Notes under the pieces: generated by a model | The model's database searches: none | What the model saw: only the letters and a program-made list of their open reading frames with translations | Told to the model about the DNA's origin: nothing | Position numbers and translations under genes: made by a program | From: Paenibacillus spongiae | GTDB lineage: Bacteria; Bacillota; Bacilli; Paenibacillales; Paenibacillaceae | DNA: 64,000 nucleotides | Direction: 5' to 3' | Assembly: GCF_024734895.1 (NCBI RefSeq) | Contig: NZ_CP091430.1 | Location: 5,536,501-5,600,500, forward strand | Part shown: positions 26,375 to 32,765 of the stretch, piece after piece | Numbering within the stretch: position 1 is the first letter of the stretch | Layout: each line of letters opens with the position of its first letter

Positions 26375-27391
26375 TCAGCCTTTTTTTCCTGTGCGGCGGG
26401 ATACACGTTTTACTGCTTTTCGTACGGCGACTTTCTTCCAACTGGATGTGTTGGCATTATTGTTGTTATTGTTGTTGTTGTTGTTGTTCTTGTTGTTCTT
26501 CGCATATTGGTCTACTTTTTTAACCGATTTGATGTGATAGAGCGGGATGCGAACCAGGTTTTGGCTGCTGTTATTGTTGTTGTTGCCGCCTTGAACGAGA
26601 AGAAGGAGCGAGTCATTGCTAGCATCGACGACGAATCCTTCGACTTTCTCAGGGCCTCCGGCGTTAATTTGTACGAAAGATTTGTTCAGTTTGCCAAGAA
26701 TGCCGTTGAAGTTGCTGGCTGCCAAGAAGTTCGCTTTGATACCTGTGCTTTCTTGTTTGTTCGATGTTTCCGTTACGCTTTTGACATGACGAAGGTTGAT
26801 ATAAACGTAATCGCTCTCGGATTGTTTGGTATTCGAGTTGTTTGTGTTGCTCATGTTCATATTATTGTTGTTGTTGTTATTATTGTTATTATTATTGTTG
26901 TTGTTGTCGGAAGACAGCAGAACCAAGAATCCATTGCTCACGCCGGCTACTGTTCCTTGAACCGCTTCCGGACCCCCGCGGTTAATTTGCACGCCCATTC
27001 CGATCATTTTGTTCAGATAGGATGCGCTTGCTGCTCCGCGTGCACCGCCCGTACCGCGTGTGCCATGTGTACCGCGAGTACCACGAGTTCCGCCCGTGCC
27101 GCACGTACCGCGTGTGCCGCGCGTACCGCGAGTTCCTTCTGTACCACGAGTGCCTTTTGTACCGCGAGTGCCTTTTGTACCATGAGTGCCTTTTGTACCA
27201 TGAGTGCCTTTTGTACCATGAGTGCCTTTTGTACCTTGAGTGCCTTTTGTACCGCGAGTGCAATCTGTACCACGCGTTACTCCTGCTTTCTTGCCAGCCG
27301 CGCTTTTAGCACCCTTCGCTACTGTCGAACCAGCGGATTGGTTAAAACGGAAACCACTGAACGGTTTGTTGCTTACGAATGGAAAATACAT
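26375..27391 (-). CDS. CotB homologue with Gly-Thr-X triplet repeats and Asn tracts
   Basis: A 338-residue protein. Residues about 38-122 hold some 25 triplets T-x-G (x = Lys, Arg, His, Gln, Glu), that is Gly-Thr-X. Two CotB-type units follow: VQINRGGPEAVQGTV...YINLRHVKSV and VQINAGGPEKVEGFV...IPLYHIKSV; the RGGPE/KG and HIKS motifs match Bacillus CotB repeats. Each unit carries a loop with a run of Asn (15 and about 5), and another Asn run precedes a basic C-terminus. In Bacillus CotB the kinase-targeted tail is Ser-rich and C-terminal; here the repeat block is N-terminal and Thr-based. Start has GGAGG 10 bp upstream. Divergent from the (GTR)n gene and close to cotH. Confidence 0.75.
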   Translation of the reverse strand: MYFPFVSNKPFSGFRFNQSAGSTVAKGAKSAAGKKAGVTRGTDCTRGTKGTQGTKGTHGTKGTHGTKGTHGTKGTRGTKGTRGTEGTRGTRGTRGTCGTGGTRGTRGTHGTRGTGGARGAASASYLNKMIGMGVQINRGGPEAVQGTVAGVSNGFLVLLSSDNNNNNNNNNNNNNNNMNMSNTNNSNTKQSESDYVYINLRHVKSVTETSNKQESTGIKANFLAASNFNGILGKLNKSFVQINAGGPEKVEGFVVDASNDSLLLLVQGGNNNNNSSQNLVRIPLYHIKSVKKVDQYAKNNKNNNNNNNNNNNANTSSWKKVAVRKAVKRVSRRTGKKG

Positions 27392-27511
27392 AGATGTTAT
27401 CCCTCCATAATTAGAATAGACTCGTTACTAAGGACGATCGGAGCTTAACGATTTAACGACCACGAATCTAGATTTCATCAGCTTCGCCTCGGCATTCATC
27501 CCTCCATTGTC

Positions 27512-27603
27512 TATCTCCCCGTAAACTATCATGGGAGATAATTTATAATCTATTTATATGTATCCCCTAATTGATTGTTACTAGATTGACATCTATTTAT
27601 ATG
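27512..27603. promoter_or_regulatory. Inverted and direct repeats between the divergent coat genes
   Basis: TATCTCCC (27512-27519) and GGGAGATA (27533-27540) are a perfect inverted repeat. ATCTATTTATATG occurs twice (27548-27560 and 27591-27603), 43 bp apart. The stretch is AT-rich. I could not assign a clear sigma-E or sigma-K promoter. Confidence 0.4.
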
Positions 27604-27678
27604 AGATTGCACGCTTACCCAAGCAGTAAATAGAATTCCAACATAGCTTGCATTATGACTAGTAAAGGAGGAATTCAA

Positions 27679-28020
27679 ATGCAGACAACTGAAGTGACTG
27701 AAGTAACCGAGGTAACTGAAGTAACAGTCAGCGGTACTCGCGGCACTCGCGGTACTCGCGGTACTCGCGGCACTCGCGGCACTCGCGGTACTCGCGGCAC
27801 TCGCGGCACTCGCGGCACTCGCGGCACTCGCGGTACTCGCGGCACTCGCGGCACTCGCGGCACTCGCGGCACTCGCGGCACTCGCGGTACTCGCGGTACT
27901 CGCGGTACTCGCGGCACTCGCGGCACTCGTGGCACTCGCGGCACTCGCGGCACTCGCGGCACTCGCGGCACTCGCGGTACTCGCGGTACTCGCGGTACTC
28001 GCGGTACTCGCGGTCGTTAA
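27679..28020 (+). CDS. (Gly-Thr-Arg)31 repeat protein, CotG-like or collagen-like
   Basis: A 113-residue protein: 16 residues with Thr-Glu-Val repeats, then Val-Ser, then 31 copies of Gly-Thr-Arg and a final Gly-Arg. It carries 32 Arg and only one Ser. ATG at 27679 has AAAGGAGG 7 bp upstream, so translation is very likely. G-T-R fits the collagen G-X-Y scheme, with Arg in the stabilising Y position; alternatively it is a disordered basic substrate of the CotH kinase encoded next door, as CotG is in Bacillus. Nothing else in the protein can fold. The repeat DNA is a 9-bp minisatellite. Confidence 0.75.
   Translation: MQTTEVTEVTEVTEVTVSGTRGTRGTRGTRGTRGTRGTRGTRGTRGTRGTRGTRGTRGTRGTRGTRGTRGTRGTRGTRGTRGTRGTRGTRGTRGTRGTRGTRGTRGTRGTRGR
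27730..28017 (+). repeat. 9-bp minisatellite (GGYACTCGC)
   Basis: About 31 head-to-tail copies of GGTACTCGC or GGCACTCGC. Variation is almost only the third base of Gly; one unit has CGT for Arg. Neighbouring repeats of ACTGAAGTA type upstream code Thr-Glu-Val and are also 9 bp. Confidence 0.95.
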
Positions 28021-28109
28021 CAAGCCTTTGCTTCCATCGTCTATTTCTTAAAAGAGTTACGGCTGTGACATAATGGGCACAATCGGCATAAAGTAAAGCA
28101 ATCATTGAT

Positions 28110-28141
28110 AAGCCTATCGTTTGCGATAGGCTTTACTTTTT
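28110..28141 (+). terminator. Terminator between the (GTR)n gene and cotH
   Basis: Stem AAGCCTATCG/CGATAGGCTT followed by TACTTTTT. It ends the repeat-gene transcript and lies 19 bp before the cotH start, so cotH either depends on readthrough or has a promoter inside this stretch. Confidence 0.8.
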
Positions 28142-28159
28142 GCCTGGAGGGATGGTCGA

Positions 28160-29233
28160 ATGTCCAATGAAGGACTGCCTACCCGCTCAATAACGATTAA
28201 TCCCAGCGATTTATTGGAGCTGCAGAAGGATGTTTGGAGTGACCAATTCGCACCGGTAACGCTCGTAATGGATGGAGTTGAAATGGAGGCTCGGCTTAGA
28301 TTCAGAGGGGGACATACCCGTAATTATCAGAAGAAATCGTATGAAATCCGGTATGGCGGCGATCAGATTCTGCACTGGAATGCTGAATTCGATGACCCGT
28401 CGATGATCCGCAATGCGCTTTCATTCCGTTTCTTCAATATGATCGGCGTGCCTGCACCGGAAACGAGGCATATGTGGCTGATCTGGAACGGACAGCCGCA
28501 TGGCGTCTATTTAGAGCTCGAATCTGTCGACAACACCTTCTTTAATAAACGGGAAATCCCAGCCCAATCGCTCATTTATGCCACGAATGACAGCGCGAAT
28601 TTCAGTCTTATCGACCCGGATACCAAACAGACGAAGAACTCCTTATTCTCCGGCTATCAATTAATGAAAGGAGGCAACGCGACCAAGCTTAGACTCGTAA
28701 ATTTCATTAAGCGGATCAACCGTCCTGTCAAGCAGTCTTTGCGGGTTTATTTGGCCAAACGGCTGGATGTGACGCAATATCTTGAATGGCTGGCCGGCGC
28801 GGTGCTGACCGACAATTATGACGGTTTCGACCAGAATTATTCGCTGTATGAACATACGCCAACGGGGCAATATCGCATCATTCCTTGGGATTACGAGGGA
28901 ACATGGGGAAGGAATCCATACGGCAAATTGTGCAGAAACGATCAAGTACCCGTGCAAGGCTTCAACAAACTGACCCGCAGGGTACTGGCCTACAAGCGGT
29001 ATAGACAGCAATATCGAAAGTTGCTGAATAAATTACTTGCAAGCCACTTTACCGTGCAAGTGCTGGATCCGGTCGTCGAAGATATTTACAGCGGGATAAG
29101 GGAAGCGGTGCGCGATGATTTTACGAGGAAATGGCCTTACGAGACCTTCTTGAACGAACCACAAATTATCCGAAACTACATTCAAGAACGGCGAAATATT
29201 CTCAAGAAAGAATTAAAACAGTGGACCGACTAA
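28160..29233 (+). CDS. cotH: CotH-family spore coat protein kinase
   Basis: A 357-residue protein of the CotH fold, an atypical protein kinase family. Family landmarks: RLRFRGGHTRNYQKKSYEI near residue 50 (Lys for nucleotide binding), TDNYDGFDQNYSLYE near residue 217 and IPWDYEGTWGRN near residue 241 (metal and catalytic Asp residues). In Bacillus, CotH phosphorylates serines in CotB and CotG and is needed for outer coat assembly. GGAGG sits 10 bp upstream of the ATG. The neighbouring Thr-rich repeat proteins are the obvious substrates. Confidence 0.88.
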   Translation: MSNEGLPTRSITINPSDLLELQKDVWSDQFAPVTLVMDGVEMEARLRFRGGHTRNYQKKSYEIRYGGDQILHWNAEFDDPSMIRNALSFRFFNMIGVPAPETRHMWLIWNGQPHGVYLELESVDNTFFNKREIPAQSLIYATNDSANFSLIDPDTKQTKNSLFSGYQLMKGGNATKLRLVNFIKRINRPVKQSLRVYLAKRLDVTQYLEWLAGAVLTDNYDGFDQNYSLYEHTPTGQYRIIPWDYEGTWGRNPYGKLCRNDQVPVQGFNKLTRRVLAYKRYRQQYRKLLNKLLASHFTVQVLDPVVEDIYSGIREAVRDDFTRKWPYETFLNEPQIIRNYIQERRNILKKELKQWTD

Positions 29234-29267
29234 TAGATTGCCGATCCCTGTCCAATCTTGCCTTGCA

Positions 29268-30185
29268 TTAGAAGATATCCATACTTAGATATCGTTCGCC
29301 GCTATCCGGCGCGATGCACAATACCCGGCGTCCCTGACCGAGACGTCGTGCCAGCTGCAGCGCTGTCCATACAGCCGCTCCTGATGACGGCCCAAGCAGC
29401 AGACCTTCCTTTCTGGCCAGAGCTCGCATCGTCTGCAGGGCGTCATCGTCGGAGACCTGTACAATTTCATCATATACAGCTGTATTAAGAATGGCTGGCA
29501 CAAAGCCGGGACTTGTCCCTACCAGCTTATGCGGTCCTGGCTTGCCTCCGGATAATACCGGTGAGCCCAGCGGCTCGACAACCGCGATATGCAGACCGGG
29601 AATTGCCGCCTTCAGCGTCTCTCCTGTTCCGGTAATCGTACCGCCGGTGCCTGCTGTCGCAACGAAGGCATCCAGACGGCCTCCGGTCTGACGAATAATC
29701 TCAGGCGCCGTCGTCGTCCGGTGGATATCGGGGTTCGCATGGTTCTCGAACTGGTTCGGAATATAGCTGCCCGGAATCGACGCCTGCAGCTCCTGTGCTT
29801 TGCGAATTGAACCGGGCATCCGATCGGCAGCGGGCGTCAATACGACCTCCGCGCCGTAAGCTCTCAACAAGCCGATTCGTTCTTTCGTCATATTATCCGG
29901 CAGAACGAGAATAAGCTTATATCCTCTGGCAGCGGCATTCATTGCCAGACCGATGCCTGTATTGCCGCTTGTCGGCTCAATGATGGTATCGCCCGGCTTG
30001 ATAAGACCTCGCTGCTCGGCATCCGTTATAAGCGCGAATGCTGCCCGGTCCTTGACGCTGCCGCTCGGATTATAACGCTCCAGCTTGACCAGAACCTCCG
30101 CATCGCTATCGCCCGTCAGTTTCTTCAAGGCAACCACCGGGGTATCGCCAATCAATTCGGCAATATTATTGACTACGCGTGCCAT
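29268..30185 (-). CDS. cysK: Cysteine synthase (O-acetylserine sulfhydrylase)
   Basis: A 305-residue fold-type II PLP enzyme. ERYNPSGSVKDRAAF carries the PLP Lys, EPTSGNTGIGLAM the substrate loop, and ATAGTGGTITGTGE the phosphate-binding loop. It makes cysteine from O-acetylserine and sulfide. The sequence fits the CysK group in general; a paralogue such as CysM or MccA cannot be excluded. ATG at 30185 follows GGAGGAGGGG; the ORF reaches 30209 without a better site. Confidence 0.85.
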   Translation of the reverse strand: MARVVNNIAELIGDTPVVALKKLTGDSDAEVLVKLERYNPSGSVKDRAAFALITDAEQRGLIKPGDTIIEPTSGNTGIGLAMNAAARGYKLILVLPDNMTKERIGLLRAYGAEVVLTPAADRMPGSIRKAQELQASIPGSYIPNQFENHANPDIHRTTTAPEIIRQTGGRLDAFVATAGTGGTITGTGETLKAAIPGLHIAVVEPLGSPVLSGGKPGPHKLVGTSPGFVPAILNTAVYDEIVQVSDDDALQTMRALARKEGLLLGPSSGAAVWTALQLARRLGQGRRVLCIAPDSGERYLSMDIF

Positions 30186-30223
30186 TCTTGTTTCCCCTCC
30201 TCCATACAACTTAAGCCATACAT

Positions 30224-31534
30224 TTATGAAGCTTCACGGGCGCTGCGGCCCAGGAATGTCCGGATGAACAGCCATCCGATCAACGGAAACAGCCCGATGG
30301 AGAACAACAGCCACGGTATGGCTTGCGGAGTTTTGTCCGCATAGGGCAGAATGATCAGATAGCAAGATAGCCCAAGAAGACGTCCTATTGTCAGCGACGC
30401 TTCTCGAAGCACAATAAACTCCTCGCGCTGCTTCGCGCTTTCTTCGGATTGCCCGATCATATCGAATACGACCGAGGTCATGGGAATGGTATATAGCGGC
30501 ATGAAGATCGCCGTACCGATCCCGAATACCAATAACGTGCCGTAATTCATCGGCCAGAATAGCGGAAGAACGAATACGCCGATAGCCGCTGCCCCGATAA
30601 GCATAGCGATCCGCCGTCTAGACGGCGTCAGCAGCTTGCCGATCAATAAGAAGCTGCCAAGTGCAACCAGCGAGGTAATCAGCGAGAAGCTGCCAAGCTT
30701 CTGCTCATTGTTCGTCGCGATGAAGACGAGCAAGCCAATCAGGAACATGAAGACACTCTCGCGTACGCCTTGTGCGGCGATTGACGGAACGATGCGCCGC
30801 CACGGACTGCCTTTGGTCGCAAGCTGGCGGATCCCCATCAACCATTCATATTCCCCCACGGTTTTCCTCTTCTTCAACCAAAAGCTGAGAATAACCGCAA
30901 TCGCGAATATAATAACCGCAATCGTAAAAATAATGGTGTAGCCCCGTTCGCCTTTATTGAGCATAATGATCGTTCCCGAAATCCAAGGAGCCAGAATTCC
31001 CGCGCCTGATCCGAGAAATCCCGCCCAGCCGTTGAACCGGTCCCGGTTTCCCGGTTCCGTCACTTCAAAATAAACGACGTTGAAGGACAGCCAGAAGCAG
31101 CCCAGTGCGATGCCGTTCAGAATGCCAAGCGGGATGGCATAGGTCGCCGCCGATTTACCCAGCAGCAGCACGGTAAAATAAAAGGCCCCCGATAGCGCTA
31201 CGCCAAGCCGAAGGCTGTTCATCTTATTATGCTCCTTCACCCACTTGCCCGCTATCCAGAACGTAAGGCCGCTGACAGCGTACTGGCTGAAGTTAAACCA
31301 GCCGATCAAGGCGAACGACTGGCTAGCCTTCCACAAGTAAACGGGAACGAACGTACCCGATAGCGCATTCGCGATTCCGAGCAGGCCCTGCACCGCCAGC
31401 AGCAGTATGGATTGCCCGTCCAGCACGCGGCTATCCGGATTGCGGTCCGTCCTCCCGATGGTTTCATGCTTCCATTTCCCTCTCGCGGAGGGTGTAAACC
31501 ATCCGGATTTTACCGGATATTTGCCTTGTCCCAC
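30224..31534 (-). CDS. MFS transporter
   Basis: About 436 residues with an N-terminal cytoplasmic stretch of some 40 residues and then around 12 hydrophobic segments typical of the major facilitator superfamily (FTIAVIIFAIAVILSF, GVFVLPLFWPMNYGTLLVFGIG and others). No substrate motif is recognised. GTG at 31534 lies 10 bp after AGGAGG; the longer ORF starts with TTG at 31591 and lacks a site. It is 38 bp upstream of cysK on the same strand and could be co-transcribed with it. Confidence 0.8.
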   Translation of the reverse strand: MGQGKYPVKSGWFTPSARGKWKHETIGRTDRNPDSRVLDGQSILLLAVQGLLGIANALSGTFVPVYLWKASQSFALIGWFNFSQYAVSGLTFWIAGKWVKEHNKMNSLRLGVALSGAFYFTVLLLGKSAATYAIPLGILNGIALGCFWLSFNVVYFEVTEPGNRDRFNGWAGFLGSGAGILAPWISGTIIMLNKGERGYTIIFTIAVIIFAIAVILSFWLKKRKTVGEYEWLMGIRQLATKGSPWRRIVPSIAAQGVRESVFMFLIGLLVFIATNNEQKLGSFSLITSLVALGSFLLIGKLLTPSRRRIAMLIGAAAIGVFVLPLFWPMNYGTLLVFGIGTAIFMPLYTIPMTSVVFDMIGQSEESAKQREEFIVLREASLTIGRLLGLSCYLIILPYADKTPQAIPWLLFSIGLFPLIGWLFIRTFLGRSAREAS

Positions 31535-31663
31535 ATTACATCCCCCTCCTGCTTGTGAAATCTTGCGTGCCTTGACGTAAGATTCCCCCAACAGGGAGGA
31601 TGCATGCCGCTAACAAGAAGTTTTCCTATAGTTACCAGTCGAATCCAGTACGAATTTCTTAGC

Positions 31664-32203
31664 TTAGCTGCTCTCGTCCGACGCCTTCGTCAGCACGTGA
31701 ACCATACGCTCTTGGTCATCCTGTGCCAGCTTTCCCAGTACAGAGAAGCAGGACGGGCAAACATAACGAATGATTCGGAACGGAGCGGTGAGGAGCGGTG
31801 TGTTCAGACCGGCGGATTGTGCCGGGTTGAACTGAGAACCGGTTACATGCTCTACTCCGACCTCCAGCATATATTCTCTGCAGGACGGACATTCGGGTAC
31901 CTCAACCTGCTGGTCGAGTATGCGCTCTACCGTCTCCTCCAGCATCAGATGCTCGCGGCTCCGGGTCAGGAAGGAACCGGCCGATTCATCGAATGAACGG
32001 TCGGAGTCCCAGGATTCCTCTACTTCTTCCTCATCGTCTTCATCCTCATCATCCTCATCATCCTCACTATCGTCGATACCGATCTGCATCGTCCGGTAAC
32101 CGGACAGCTCATTCTCGCAGTGCGGACAGTACCGCTCCGGCCCAATTTCCTCATCCCAGACGATCTCCGTCTGACACCATGGGCAAATCGTATGTTCATC
32201 CAT
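31664..32203 (-). CDS. Zinc-ribbon hypothetical protein
   Basis: A 179-residue soluble protein with two CxxC pairs at the N-terminus (CPWC, CPHC), a strongly acidic stretch (mostly Asp and Glu, about residues 45-65), and two more CxxC pairs in the C-terminal half (CPSC twice). This suggests two zinc ribbons. I do not recognise the family. ATG at 32203 follows GGAGG by 8 bp. It follows the DUF350 gene and a tiny membrane gene on the same strand. Confidence 0.7.
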   Translation of the reverse strand: MDEHTICPWCQTEIVWDEEIGPERYCPHCENELSGYRTMQIGIDDSEDDEDDEDEDDEEEVEESWDSDRSFDESAGSFLTRSREHLMLEETVERILDQQVEVPECPSCREYMLEVGVEHVTGSQFNPAQSAGLNTPLLTAPFRIIRYVCPSCFSVLGKLAQDDQERMVHVLTKASDESS

Positions 32204-32221
32204 TGCGTTTTCCTCCAATTG

Positions 32222-32296
32222 CTACATGAGATAAATAACCCCTAATATAATAAACAAAGCTGCGAGAGCAAACAGAATTCCCCATAAATATTTCAT
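32222..32296 (-). CDS. 24-residue single-helix membrane protein
   Basis: ATG at 32296 (AAAGGG 8 bp upstream) opens a 24-codon ORF ending TAG at 32222. The product is one hydrophobic helix, with Lys at residue 2 and almost only Leu, Ile, Ala, Phe, Gly and Val after it. It sits between the DUF350 and zinc-ribbon genes in tight co-directional order (27 and 18 bp gaps), so it is probably real. Confidence 0.55.
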   Translation of the reverse strand: MKYLWGILFALAALFIILGVIYLM

Positions 32297-32323
32297 GCTT
32301 TGCGCCCTTTCCTCTCATTGTGT

Positions 32324-32743
32324 TCAAACTATGGCAGCCCCGATAACGAATGAAAGCGATACGGAAATAACCATCGCAATTAATCCGACTGCACGGTTAT
32401 CTCGCCCGATTTCATCATCGATCCGGAAGACCGGCGTCAGAAACTCGAACAGAAAATAGGCGACGAGCAGCAGGAAAAAACCGAACGTCCCCCACACCAT
32501 GCTCTGATAGACCGATTCATTGGCTTTCACGGCAAAGTGGAAAATGTTGCAAATTCCGAATATTTTTCCTCCGGTTGCCATCGCGACCGCTACGTTGCCT
32601 TTCTTAATTTCTTCCCAGCATTCGTATCGCGTCACGAACTCGAATAAAAACAGAAATAGGACTAACGCAAGCACAGCCACCGACACATAAGCAAGTGCCG
32701 CTGCATAAGGATTGCTCAACAATTTGTCGACTTCCTGCTCCAT
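32324..32743 (-). CDS. DUF350 membrane protein (YshE-like)
   Basis: A 139-residue protein with four hydrophobic helices and GNVAVAMATGGKIFGICNIF, the conserved core of DUF350. Function is unknown. In Bacillus subtilis a DUF350-type gene (yshE) follows mutS2, and here too it is 22 bp downstream of mutS2, which supports both assignments. Confidence 0.82.
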   Translation of the reverse strand: MEQEVDKLLSNPYAAALAYVSVAVLALVLFLFLFEFVTRYECWEEIKKGNVAVAMATGGKIFGICNIFHFAVKANESVYQSMVWGTFGFFLLLVAYFLFEFLTPVFRIDDEIGRDNRAVGLIAMVISVSLSFVIGAAIV

Positions 32744-32765
32744 TAAAGGTTCTCCTCTCCAGAGA

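Noticed and set aside
26507-27448. 313-codon plus-strand ORF opposite the CotB-like gene
   Set aside because: It reads the antisense of the triplet and Asn repeats; the minus strand has the GGAGG site and CotB motifs.
27730-28017. CRISPR array
   Set aside because: The repeats are 9 bp, contiguous, without spacers and in a coding frame.
27550-28105. Three antisense ORFs through the GTR repeat (Ala/Ser/Thr-, Pro-Arg-Val- and Arg-Glu-Tyr/Cys-type)
   Set aside because: They arise because the 9-bp unit has no stop in any frame; only the plus-strand GTR frame has a good ribosome binding site.
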